64,000 nucleotides of DNA. Source: an uncultured Eubacteriales bacterium. GTDB taxonomy: Bacteria; Bacillota; Clostridia; Oscillospirales; Acutalibacteraceae. The notes under the pieces were generated by a model, which saw nothing but the letters and a program-made list of their open reading frames with translations, was not told the origin of the DNA and did no database searches. The stretch spans positions 34,191 to 98,190 of the forward strand of contig CAKSSR010000004.1 in assembly GCA_934489735.1 (NCBI GenBank), in the 5' to 3' direction. Position 1 is the stretch's first letter, and the number at the start of each line of letters is the position of its first letter. Shown piece by piece: positions 18,094 to 26,474 of the stretch. Made by a program: the position numbers and the translations under genes.

Positions 18094-18816
18094 TTATAGT
18101 CTGTCCCAAACAGAACCAGTCTTTTTAATTTCAACAGGGGCGCTCATGCGAGTAAAATCCCCTTCCTTGGTAGAAGCCTTGGACATCTTATCAAACACGG
18201 AAGCCTTAACCTTATTAGCCCAAGCGTCCACAGCAGAAAATTCACAAGTCAGCCCCTCTTTACGAGATTCTTCAGCTTGGGCCTTATCCATAAACTTAGA
18301 TACTTCGGACATAACAGCTTCAACCTTAGAGCCTCGTTCAGCTTCCATACAAGTTTGCTTAAAAGTCCGTAGGTCGGATAGTTCAATATCCTTTTCCTTC
18401 ATAGACTTTTCATTCTCCATGATAATATTATCACGCTTTTCAATTTCGCTCTCAAGATTGGCAATTTTATCCATTGCTTCCTCTAGAGACATTTCTTCCT
18501 TTTCAGGCTCTACTTCTGCAAACTTTTGATATTGTTCAACATTTTCAGGCTCAGAGAACTTTCTAATATTATCAGTATCAATAAAATCTTGCTTGACTTC
18601 AATAACCTTATCAGCAACAGTCATGCCATCTTCGGTTAGACTAAAATCAAGACGATATAGTTTACCATCACCGTCACGCAGAACAGCAAACTTTTTGTTA
18701 TCTTCCTCAAATACACCAACAATGCCATATTCCCAATGACGAGTTTCATCAATCTCATGCCATAGACGGCCCCACATATCACCAATATCTACAGCGCTAA
18801 ATTCAATTTCAGCCAT
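18094..18816 (-). CDS. Nested scaffold-type product from an internal start
   Basis: Inside the protease/scaffold gene, in the same frame, a near-perfect AAGGAGG stands six bases before an ATG at 18816 (MAEIEFSAVDIGDMWGRLW). Use of this start would give a 240-aa protein with the coiled-coil scaffold region and no protease part. This is the arrangement of lambda C/Nu3. The internal site is seen directly; its use is inferred. Confidence 0.5.
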   Translation of the reverse strand: MAEIEFSAVDIGDMWGRLWHEIDETRHWEYGIVGVFEEDNKKFAVLRDGDGKLYRLDFSLTEDGMTVADKVIEVKQDFIDTDNIRKFSEPENVEQYQKFAEVEPEKEEMSLEEAMDKIANLESEIEKRDNIIMENEKSMKEKDIELSDLRTFKQTCMEAERGSKVEAVMSEVSKFMDKAQAEESRKEGLTCEFSAVDAWANKVKASVFDKMSKASTKEGDFTRMSAPVEIKKTGSVWDRL

Positions 18817-19785
18817 TTTTTCCTCCTTCCCACCTTCATTGTCATCCAATTCAAGTTTCTTATAAATCTTTTCAATTTTATTTACAACGGTAGTCTCGTT
18901 CTCTTTCTTGGCATAACCAAGAGCAGAAGCAAGGCCGTCCCGGTTGTATACAAAAGTATCACCTTTAAGTTCCATAACTGGATACTTTAGATATTCAGAT
19001 GGTGCTTCTTCCCAGCCATCCTCGACAAGCATATAGACAGCCTTAACAAGAGTAGCCTTGTTATCAGCCTCCATAATCTTATCTCTCATGGCCGTTTTAT
19101 CCACTTCGCCCCATGCCTTATCAGACATGGCCTCTTTGGATTTATCAATCTTATAAATCTTAGCCATACTTGCAATACGCTCCTTGGCAAATTTCTTTAA
19201 AGGGGTGAGATTATGTTCATTCAATCCACTAAAGTATGCAGTAGCTTTTTCTTGAGAAAACCGAACAAAAGATACGTCTGATTCAGGAATCGACGGACGA
19301 ATTGCCTTGCCCAACGTGGTCACGCCCACAATAGTAAAAGACAATACTTTATCGTCCATATCTTTACCATTTTCGGTGTTACACTTCATCTCAATGCTGA
19401 CTGCACGCTCATTATCGACATCAAACATTTTGCAATAATCTTTCGCATAAATCTTTGAAATGACAGCAGTAGCATAAGCACGGGTGTATCCATCTTCATC
19501 TTCCACAAATTCAATTTCTTGGTCTTTTGGGAAGAAACCGACAATATGCTCTTGCGGGTCATGCCCTTCTGCGTCTAGCCCCATAAAGTCCATTTTAACA
19601 ACCATCCATTTGCCTAAGACAGTGCTTGCATTTTCGCGCAATACTTCTTCGGAAATTTTTAATTTATGGGAGTTAGGACGATTTGACATAAAGCCTACTT
19701 TAGCGATTGCAAACTCTTTTTCATCATAATCATCAAACTGGATTTGTTCAATATCCTCAACAGCAAAATCAATTAGCTTTTCCAA
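18094..19785 (-). CDS. Capsid maturation protease fused to scaffold
   Basis: 563 aa, starting at a TTG at 19785 preceded by GAGGTGAG. The N-terminal 200 residues (FAIAKVGFMSNRPNSHKLKI, HIVGFFPKDQEIEFVEDEDG, AVSIEMKC, FTIVGVTTLGKAIRPS) have the layout of phage prohead proteases, though the active-site class cannot be fixed by eye. From about residue 420 a long coiled coil (LEEAMDKIANLESEIEKRD) and a basic C-terminus are typical of scaffold. It lies between portal and capsid genes as expected. An internal ribosome site and ATG at 18816 suggest a second, shorter product. Confidence 0.7.
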   Translation of the reverse strand: MEKLIDFAVEDIEQIQFDDYDEKEFAIAKVGFMSNRPNSHKLKISEEVLRENASTVLGKWMVVKMDFMGLDAEGHDPQEHIVGFFPKDQEIEFVEDEDGYTRAYATAVISKIYAKDYCKMFDVDNERAVSIEMKCNTENGKDMDDKVLSFTIVGVTTLGKAIRPSIPESDVSFVRFSQEKATAYFSGLNEHNLTPLKKFAKERIASMAKIYKIDKSKEAMSDKAWGEVDKTAMRDKIMEADNKATLVKAVYMLVEDGWEEAPSEYLKYPVMELKGDTFVYNRDGLASALGYAKKENETTVVNKIEKIYKKLELDDNEGGKEEKMAEIEFSAVDIGDMWGRLWHEIDETRHWEYGIVGVFEEDNKKFAVLRDGDGKLYRLDFSLTEDGMTVADKVIEVKQDFIDTDNIRKFSEPENVEQYQKFAEVEPEKEEMSLEEAMDKIANLESEIEKRDNIIMENEKSMKEKDIELSDLRTFKQTCMEAERGSKVEAVMSEVSKFMDKAQAEESRKEGLTCEFSAVDAWANKVKASVFDKMSKASTKEGDFTRMSAPVEIKKTGSVWDRL

Positions 19786-19824
19786 CGTCTCACCTCACTT
19801 CCTTTTGTAAAATTATATAAAGGC

Positions 19825-19998
19825 TCAAGAAACCCCAAGCCTTTTAAGCACTTTTTCTAGTCTATTAGACTTTTTAAAATACACAGCTCCTTCATCAATA
19901 TAAGAGGGCTTTATTCCTGCTTGCTGAATTTCAAAGGCCAGTTCTCCATCAGCCATAAAATACTTTTCTAAGTCAGAAGGTGTATCTCTAATAACCAT
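19825..19998 (-). CDS. Small hypothetical protein between portal-side and protease genes
   Basis: 57 aa, beginning MVIRDTPSDLEKYFMADG and ending in a basic LEKVLKRLGVS. The ATG at 19998 overlaps the stop of the upstream gene (TAATG) and has GGAGAAG just before it, so translation is coupled. Mixed charge, no membrane segment, not recognised. Confidence 0.65.
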   Translation of the reverse strand: MVIRDTPSDLEKYFMADGELAFEIQQAGIKPSYIDEGAVYFKKSNRLEKVLKRLGVS

Positions 19999-20504
19999 TA
20001 CTTATCTTCTCCTAGAAGCCAAAAATCAGGAATGTCATGGTCATATACTGGACTGTTACCGTAGATATCAATTTTATCAGAAAGCAAGATTGCTTGTGCC
20101 GTGACCTTATTCACATCTTGTAGCAGTTCCAATAGCTCAGAATAAACATGGATATCATTGTTTTCAAAAGCAATTTTGGAACAACCCATCATCATGCTTT
20201 GAAAACTAATAATTTCCTTTTCAATTTCCTTTATAATTTCTGTAACAGAAGAATAATCTTTCTTCCCCTCGGGGGTGGCAGGGTATTCAACAGAAATATT
20301 ATAATATTCTAAAGTAGTCTCTCCAATTTTATCGCTTAATTTTGGAAAATAATGAGCAAGCCCCTTATGAATCAAATCGGCAGATTGATTAAAAGCAAAT
20401 TTTGTGCCTAAAACCGACACGCACCGGTCTAAAATACGATTTAGCCGAAAGCACTCACCGATTAGTTCCGTAATTGCATTTACAGTATTTTGTGTTACTA
20501 ACAT
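19998..20504 (-). CDS. Helical hypothetical protein, possibly ferritin-like
   Basis: 168 aa, predicted as a four-helix protein. A segment LIHKGLAHYFPKLSDKIGE followed by long helices has the flavour of Dps/ferritin-like domains. Similar helical proteins occur next to portal genes in some Bacillota phages. The complete iron ligand set could not be confirmed. ATG at 20504 behind AAAGGTG, 12 bases after the portal gene. Role in the head is inferred only from location. Confidence 0.55.
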   Translation of the reverse strand: MLVTQNTVNAITELIGECFRLNRILDRCVSVLGTKFAFNQSADLIHKGLAHYFPKLSDKIGETTLEYYNISVEYPATPEGKKDYSSVTEIIKEIEKEIISFQSMMMGCSKIAFENNDIHVYSELLELLQDVNKVTAQAILLSDKIDIYGNSPVYDHDIPDFWLLGEDK

Positions 20505-20515
20505 ATTTTCACCTT

Positions 20516-22087
20516 TTATTCAAGACTTTCTCTACTCATTTCACCCGAATCTGTAAGCGAAGTGCTTTCCTCTCTAGGTCTACCACCTTCGCCACCATTC
20601 TTTGTAGTGTTTACGTTGAGTAAAAGACTTAATTTATCAATCATTTCGCCAGCATGGCCCTCGCTTAAACTTTGGTCAAAATCTTGTGGAGCCATTCCTA
20701 GCGCAGAAGCATAAGCAGAGCTATTTAATACAATACCCTTATCAGCCATTTTCAATAGTCTATCAAAACGATTAGCTCTGTCAAATTCATAGGCACAGCC
20801 ATCAAAAATAAACTTGAACTTATACTTCTTAGTCAATTTATTAACAAAGAAATTCAAGAAATTTTGGAATTGACTGTACATAGGACGCATGATATTATAT
20901 TGTTGTTCAACAGCATACTGGATTTCGGCATTGCTCATGCGGTCAGAACTATAAATCACACGACTGATACCGCCGCCTTGACCAGCAGAAGTTTTAAGCT
21001 GATTTTCATAAATATTGGTATTGGTATCGTTATACTGATACATTTTAGTGTTTTCAGTAGGCATAGCGACAGCTTTAACATTGTCAGGAAGGCCAGACTT
21101 TACTTTACCCATAAACACGCCCAAAGTAGCAGGTTTAATAGCAAACTGGTCAGCTTTTGTACCAGACTTAGCGTTATCAAACAAACGCAATTCACCAGCA
21201 AGAATGGCATACGCAGAAACTAAATCTTTGTTATACTGCAATTCTTCAATTTCATTGTTCCGAAGTGTAGATAGCATATATGGTGCAAGGAAAGGTGTAG
21301 TGTTAAAATTACTCATGTTCATTTTCCACGCCCATGCACCTTGTTCAGGTGATGTCTGTGTCCACATGGCATAAGTACCTGTGCGTTCATTCAGCACATT
21401 TGAAGGGCGATAGTTCAAAATGCCATCAGATTTTATAAAAACCTTATTATAATATTTCTTGAACGCAGGGTCAAAACCATCAATATCAACGCCAGCATTT
21501 AGGAAATAAGTCATATCCACGTCAAACAGCAAACCTTTTTCCCAATAACCAGTCAACATACAAAAATCTTGAGGCAGAAGTTGTAATGTGCATTTCATGC
21601 CTTTGTTGCCCCACTTGGTTTTCCTAAACCAATAATATCCAACTTCTGTAGTCATACACTGCTGTACAACACGTCTAAATTCAGCTTTATAATCAAACCC
21701 ATTCAAAAACTGATAGACACGTTGCTTGTCTTTTTTGTATTCGTCAGACTGATAGTCCTCGTCAGTAAAGGCATTTGTACAAACGATTTGGAGGTCAAAA
21801 GCTAAAACATTTGCATAAGATTCCAAAGTTCTTGCAAAAATAATATCCCAATGCTTCATAAATTCTGTATAATCTTGCAGAGTAGAAGCATTCTCTTTAT
21901 AAGACTTCAGGGCCTTACGCAAATCATTCATTGTAAACGGTTTTGCGGAATTATTAAGATTATTTAACAGTTGATTGCTCATCCAAGGCGAATAAAAGCC
22001 TTGCCCATACTTTTCAGCCGTATAAATCGTTTCGGCAAAATTGATAACATCTTGAAGCTGAGATTGAGTTAATTTTTCCGTTGGCAT
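20516..22087 (-). CDS. Portal protein
   Basis: 523 aa, AAAGGAGG ribosome site. The gene follows large terminase and precedes the head genes. The sequence has the helical N-terminus, a central stem/wing mix (QCMTTEVGYYWFRKTKWGNKG, QLLPQDFCMLTGYW) and a late AGQGGGISRVIYSSDRMSNAEIQYAVEQQYN segment seen in phage portals. Its C-terminus is polar and disordered-looking. The portal forms the ring at the capsid vertex through which DNA is pumped. Confidence 0.75.
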   Translation of the reverse strand: MPTEKLTQSQLQDVINFAETIYTAEKYGQGFYSPWMSNQLLNNLNNSAKPFTMNDLRKALKSYKENASTLQDYTEFMKHWDIIFARTLESYANVLAFDLQIVCTNAFTDEDYQSDEYKKDKQRVYQFLNGFDYKAEFRRVVQQCMTTEVGYYWFRKTKWGNKGMKCTLQLLPQDFCMLTGYWEKGLLFDVDMTYFLNAGVDIDGFDPAFKKYYNKVFIKSDGILNYRPSNVLNERTGTYAMWTQTSPEQGAWAWKMNMSNFNTTPFLAPYMLSTLRNNEIEELQYNKDLVSAYAILAGELRLFDNAKSGTKADQFAIKPATLGVFMGKVKSGLPDNVKAVAMPTENTKMYQYNDTNTNIYENQLKTSAGQGGGISRVIYSSDRMSNAEIQYAVEQQYNIMRPMYSQFQNFLNFFVNKLTKKYKFKFIFDGCAYEFDRANRFDRLLKMADKGIVLNSSAYASALGMAPQDFDQSLSEGHAGEMIDKLSLLLNVNTTKNGGEGGRPREESTSLTDSGEMSRESLE

Positions 22088-22113
22088 TTTGCACCTCCTT
22101 TCGTTTTATTTGA

Positions 22114-23034
22114 TTATAGTTTATCTAGTTGTTTAATGCAAAAATCTTGGAAAGCCCAATAAGAAGCAGGGCCAAAAGACCCGTCTACTTCAAGGTTATA
22201 TCCAGCTTTCTTTAGTTTTTCTTGAACCCACTTAATATCACTGCCTTTATCATTTTTATACAAAGTTCGAGTGGGTTTTGCATTTGTAGTAGTCGTATTG
22301 TTATTCACAGTGGCTTTCTCCTTGACAATCAAATAAGCATTATCCATACGATTCTCAGTCATCGTATCGACTGTAGTTCCCTTATATTTCATATGGTAGG
22401 AACCACCGCCATCTAATTTAATCACATCATAAAAGCCCATTGCAGAAAATTTTCGATATGCTTCACCGCTAGAAATCATATTACCCGTGCTAGACTTCCA
22501 TCCCATAATAAAGACATTACTGTTATTCTTCTTTAACCCAACAAAAATATGCTTAGTGGCGTAAAGGGTGGAAGCATCCCAACCTTGCTTCCGAACATAA
22601 GTAGCAAACTTGACATCTTTCCCATTTCTCATAATGGGAACGCCAGAAACAGCATATTGATAAGAAAAATCAACATAGGTCAAGTCTAAAATTTTAGCTA
22701 CGCCATTTTGAATAACAAATGTGGATACAGCCTTTTTGTAAAGCGGATTATTATAATTAAAATTCCCACTGTCAAAACAATACTTATTACCTTGAAATTT
22801 GCCCCTTTGTTGACATTCATACTTGCACGGGGCGTTAATCCCATCTATGTCACATACCAAATGACCAACAGGCAAAGTAAATAATTGCCCTTTTTCTTTG
22901 AACTTTGCAAAGAAATTGCCATTGGTATATGTAGAATCTTTTAAATTCTTTTTGTATTGTGTTTTCATTACAATACTTAGCTCATCTGGTGAGCATTCAA
23001 TAATGTTCACATTATTTTGTTTATAATATTTCAT
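22114..23034 (-). CDS. NAGPA-type phosphodiester glycosidase with peptidoglycan-binding domain (candidate lysin)
   Basis: 306 aa. A phosphodiester glycosidase (NAGPA, PF09992-like) domain occupies residues 1-235: SGNFNYNN, AVSGVPIMRNGKD and the hallmark VIKLDGGGSYHMKYKG. A threonine/asparagine linker (NNNTTTTNAKPTR) leads to a C-terminal PG_binding_1-like domain (GSDIKWVQEKLKKAGYNLEVDGSFGP, WAFQDF). No signal peptide. The combination suggests a cell-wall-active enzyme, either endolysin or virion-bound. Unusually it lies between large terminase and portal, within the late operon. A separate SleB-like hydrolase is at 42286-42957. Confidence 0.75.
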   Translation of the reverse strand: MKYYKQNNVNIIECSPDELSIVMKTQYKKNLKDSTYTNGNFFAKFKEKGQLFTLPVGHLVCDIDGINAPCKYECQQRGKFQGNKYCFDSGNFNYNNPLYKKAVSTFVIQNGVAKILDLTYVDFSYQYAVSGVPIMRNGKDVKFATYVRKQGWDASTLYATKHIFVGLKKNNSNVFIMGWKSSTGNMISSGEAYRKFSAMGFYDVIKLDGGGSYHMKYKGTTVDTMTENRMDNAYLIVKEKATVNNNTTTTNAKPTRTLYKNDKGSDIKWVQEKLKKAGYNLEVDGSFGPASYWAFQDFCIKQLDKL

Positions 23035-23041
23035 TCTATCC

Positions 23042-24895
23042 TCACCAAACTAATTGAATGTTTTCATAGTCTATTGCTTCATCATAAGCAGATTGATTAT
23101 ATTTATTTTCAATCTTACTTGCAATATAATTGCCATATGCTAAACATACAGCTCTATCCTTTGTCATACTGCGTGGTTCTCTAAGTTTTACACGACCATC
23201 TTTAAATTCAGCACTCAAGTTAATAGCTTCTGTAATTAAAGATTCAACTTGACCATAAGGCAACATTGCCTGTGCAAATTCTTCACTTGTCATTTCAAAA
23301 TATTGACCGCTTTCTTCAAGTTGCGTTTGTTTATCTTGACAAGAAATTAAGAATTTAATATTGTTGCTTTCGAGCTGTTTCTTTAACTCAATCCACATCT
23401 GAGCATTTAATTCGCCTGTACCAATCATTGGAATAATACAAGGCAACGCGTTTTTATCAACAGTACGGCTAATTAAATCTTGGATTTTATTATCGGGGAC
23501 AACTTGTAAATCTTTTTCTGTGCTTACAGTAAGGCCACAAGCCTTTCTATTACCTAACATTTTTTCTTTGTCCCAAGGCATAGTTACCCGGTTATATAGT
23601 GTTTCGCCGCCATTGCGAATATCGGGTATAAAATAATCTGCTTGATAGTCCCAAAACAGTTCTTTAGCTCTATCAACAGCCCCTAGGCTATCGCTTGCCT
23701 GGTATCCTTCAATATAATCAACATGACGTTCAAATCTATTGCCTTTCCAATGCAAAGACATTAACAAAATAATCGTGTTATCGTTCTTCTGATTGGAAGT
23801 TGTATTCGCAAAAGCGTAGTCTGTCACAACCAAACGGATTTCATTGTCTTGTTTTTCTGTGTTGCCCAAATCTTTTTGCACATACAAATCAATATTGCTA
23901 GGTGGAACAAATGCTTTTTCTATAATTTGATTATTGTTAAAATATTTATAAGAAAAGAAAGAATCTTCCGCTTCGCCAATGGCTTCATTATAAAGTTCTT
24001 GCCGAACAATAATTTCAGGGTCATTTCGTAAAGATTCAATCAAATATTCTTCAGTCTTTAATCCTTCTTCAATAACATTAAAAATATCAAAAGCAAATAC
24101 TTTATAACTAATTCTTTGGCTCATGTAATACCCAGTTACACAGTTAGTAAATTCTTTATAGGCCCAGTCTGTTTTGTATCTATTTGAAGTGATATAAGTA
24201 ACTTTTGCTTGCTCAATCCATCGCTTATTCTTTTTAAATTCTTCATTGGTTCGTAAGAAATCAGCTTGCCGAGGACGGCGCATAGGATTAAATACGGAAG
24301 AGATAATATGTTTCTTTAATTGCATAGCTTCTTCCAAAATTAACCAACAGCACCGCTCGCCCCTCGATGAATCAACCATGGCCAACACTCGAATACTCGA
24401 CCCATTAAATGGAAATAACACAATAGCGATATCATTATCACGTTTAATCTGAATCATGCCTATTTCCATAAAATGACGTAAAACCTCTGAATGCTTCATA
24501 ATAATTTCATCACGAATCTTACGTTCAATCATTTTATTGGCTTGGTCGATTGTAGAAGCGGTAATAACAATTTCTGTATTTGGAAAAAGCATACATCTGA
24601 TAACCGCACCAAGTCCCAAAACGTAAGTCTTGGCTGAGTTACGACTACACATATCGAACGTAACTTGAGCATTAAACATTTGCCACAACATATAATGTTG
24701 ATAAGGCAAAAGTTTCATTTTTAATCGCCATTCGGCATAAATACCCGGATTATATCTAAATAGAGTTGTCCAATCAATTTGACGTTCTTCTGCTTCATTG
24801 GAAGCATAACCAAGGAATTTTTTACCGTCATCATCATTTACCAATTTATACGTCTTAAAAGACGCTATCTCGTTCGCATTTGAAACAAAAGCCAT
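23042..24895 (-). CDS. terL: Terminase large subunit
   Basis: 617 aa. ATPase features: a Q-motif region LLPYQHYMLWQMF, a Walker A variant CSRNSAKTYVLG near residue 85, and a Walker B-type CCWLILEEAMQL near residue 180. The C-terminal nuclease part shows LVVTDYAF and YFIPDIRNGGETL with candidate metal-binding aspartates. The enzyme translocates and cuts phage DNA at the portal. It is in normal order between a zinc-ribbon protein and the portal, with a lysin gene inserted after it. Confidence 0.9.
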   Translation of the reverse strand: MAFVSNANEIASFKTYKLVNDDDGKKFLGYASNEAEERQIDWTTLFRYNPGIYAEWRLKMKLLPYQHYMLWQMFNAQVTFDMCSRNSAKTYVLGLGAVIRCMLFPNTEIVITASTIDQANKMIERKIRDEIIMKHSEVLRHFMEIGMIQIKRDNDIAIVLFPFNGSSIRVLAMVDSSRGERCCWLILEEAMQLKKHIISSVFNPMRRPRQADFLRTNEEFKKNKRWIEQAKVTYITSNRYKTDWAYKEFTNCVTGYYMSQRISYKVFAFDIFNVIEEGLKTEEYLIESLRNDPEIIVRQELYNEAIGEAEDSFFSYKYFNNNQIIEKAFVPPSNIDLYVQKDLGNTEKQDNEIRLVVTDYAFANTTSNQKNDNTIILLMSLHWKGNRFERHVDYIEGYQASDSLGAVDRAKELFWDYQADYFIPDIRNGGETLYNRVTMPWDKEKMLGNRKACGLTVSTEKDLQVVPDNKIQDLISRTVDKNALPCIIPMIGTGELNAQMWIELKKQLESNNIKFLISCQDKQTQLEESGQYFEMTSEEFAQAMLPYGQVESLITEAINLSAEFKDGRVKLREPRSMTKDRAVCLAYGNYIASKIENKYNQSAYDEAIDYENIQLVW

Positions 24896-24899
24896 AATA

Positions 24900-25760
24900 T
24901 TATTCCTTCGTCACAGTAGGATACTCTCGTGCCCCTGCGATGAGATTTCTTAAAGGCCGCATAAGCTGTTCTTCCAGATGATGACAACCACAGTAATCTT
25001 CATAAACACTAATATCTTCAAGCTCCGCTGGCTTATATTTTTCCATCATAGCAATTTGATATTCAAGTGTCTTTTCGACTTCGGTTTTGGTATTGCTTTG
25101 AAAATTGTTTAATTTTAACAATTCAAGCATTTTTTTAATATTTTCTTGAGCCTTTGCAATAGCGTTAATATCACCAGATTCATCTGCTTTACGCTTGCTG
25201 AGTTCGGCTTTACACAGGTCTCTATATCGTAGCTCAACAACAGTATCCAAACTAAACAAGTCCTTAGTGTATCGGGCAAATAAATCATTCAAAAGCTCAT
25301 AATCTTCTTCTTCAAACTTGCCCCAAATTCTTTCTTGCTCTGCTAAATCAATAGCTTTTTCTTTATCTTCGGCTATTTCGTCCGTTTTGGTATCTAGTTC
25401 AATAATATCATCAAGCATCATATCACTTTGCCAAAATCCGTTGATTTGAAATCCTTCATCTTTCAAAACACCATGATAAATCACAAATAAATTTCTAGTA
25501 TCAGTACCCTGCTTTTCTAAAGCCATGTCATAATATTTTTTGATAACAGGATAGCTCATCTCAGAACAAACGCACCACAAGGCTCCACCATCGGAATTCA
25601 GCACGTTTTTATAAGTCTTGAATCTTGCCGTAAGACAAGTACGACATAATGGCAGAAACCTATCATGAACTGGACTTAGGCTTTGAATAAAATATTTATT
25701 TTCTTTTGCTGTTTGGCAACTAGGGCACCAATTTTCTTTGGTTCTGTTAAATTCTGCCAT
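24900..25760 (-). CDS. Zinc-ribbon coiled-coil protein, possible terminase small subunit
   Basis: 286 aa. N-terminal cysteines in WCPSCQTA and LCRTCLTAR form a treble-clef/zinc-ribbon-like pair, followed by an acidic middle (ELDTKTDEIAEDKEKAIDLAEQ) and a long helix near the C-terminus. It ends 4 bases before large terminase, in the small-terminase position, and DNA-binding zinc proteins are found there in some Clostridia phages. No classical helix-turn-helix was seen, so the function is tentative. Confidence 0.6.
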   Translation of the reverse strand: MAEFNRTKENWCPSCQTAKENKYFIQSLSPVHDRFLPLCRTCLTARFKTYKNVLNSDGGALWCVCSEMSYPVIKKYYDMALEKQGTDTRNLFVIYHGVLKDEGFQINGFWQSDMMLDDIIELDTKTDEIAEDKEKAIDLAEQERIWGKFEEEDYELLNDLFARYTKDLFSLDTVVELRYRDLCKAELSKRKADESGDINAIAKAQENIKKMLELLKLNNFQSNTKTEVEKTLEYQIAMMEKYKPAELEDISVYEDYCGCHHLEEQLMRPLRNLIAGAREYPTVTKE

Positions 25761-25783
25761 ATTTTCCCTTTCTCCTCATAAAT

Positions 25784-26465
25784 ATAAGGCAAGAGTGGTG
25801 TCTTGCCTTATCTATGAAGGAATTCCATTATTTTCAGGTATGAAGAAAGACGATATTTCTACCGCCTTTCTTCAAATTATTCAGTTGTCTTTAATACCTT
25901 GATTCTCAAGGGCAAACGGCGTTACGCCTACTTTACTGACAGTTTGGCTTTAGACCACTTATCAGAGATATGGGCAATGCCCGAATCACACTCCTTTCAT
26001 ACTTTAGTCTGATAGATACAGACAGTTGGACGCAAGGCTGTGACCCTCCTCTCTTTCGAGAAATTCCAGACGGCGATGATTAGTACCGTCACTTATAAAG
26101 ACTTACACCCCGAACATTTGTATACCGTATATCGGTCAACGGTAATCATTGTTGGTTTTATTTAGTTAAGTGTCTTACCTTTCGGCTGACAAAATCAGTT
26201 GGGGGCCGCAAGCCCGTAGGTCATTGCAGTAGTCCCATGTGATTTTAATTATGGCTCCGGCTATATCACAAACGTATTTTGTGCCTCTACAAATACTGCC
26301 ATAACAGCATTTGCTTCATCGTATTGTAATCTCAAGCCAGGTCTAAGGTCTCACAGACTTCTTAAACACAATCACTTTATAAAAGGCTTGAAATATATTC
26401 AAACTTGCCCCTGCCCGTCACAGGCCCCGCGAGCATCTGTAACGTAATCAACTTAAACAAGGGCA
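25784..26465 (-). ncRNA. Candidate large structured RNA (about 0.68 kb) in the late operon
   Basis: No supportable gene exists in this 0.7 kb gap. Read on the minus strand it is packed with stem-loops: a 14-bp helix closed by a GAAA tetraloop (25842-25873, GAAGAAAG arm), ATAAGGCAAGA/TCTTGCCTTAT (25784-25811), GGGCATTGCCC, GGCGTAACGCC, GTCTG-TATCTAT-CAGAC, GACGG...CCGTC and TACCGT...ACGGTA. Base composition is clearly less AT-rich than normal intergenic DNA here. Size, density of helices and phage context recall the ROOL/GOLLD class of giant ornate RNAs. Family identity was not verified, and ends are set by the flanking genes. Confidence 0.6.
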
Positions 26466-26474
26466 AATATTGAA

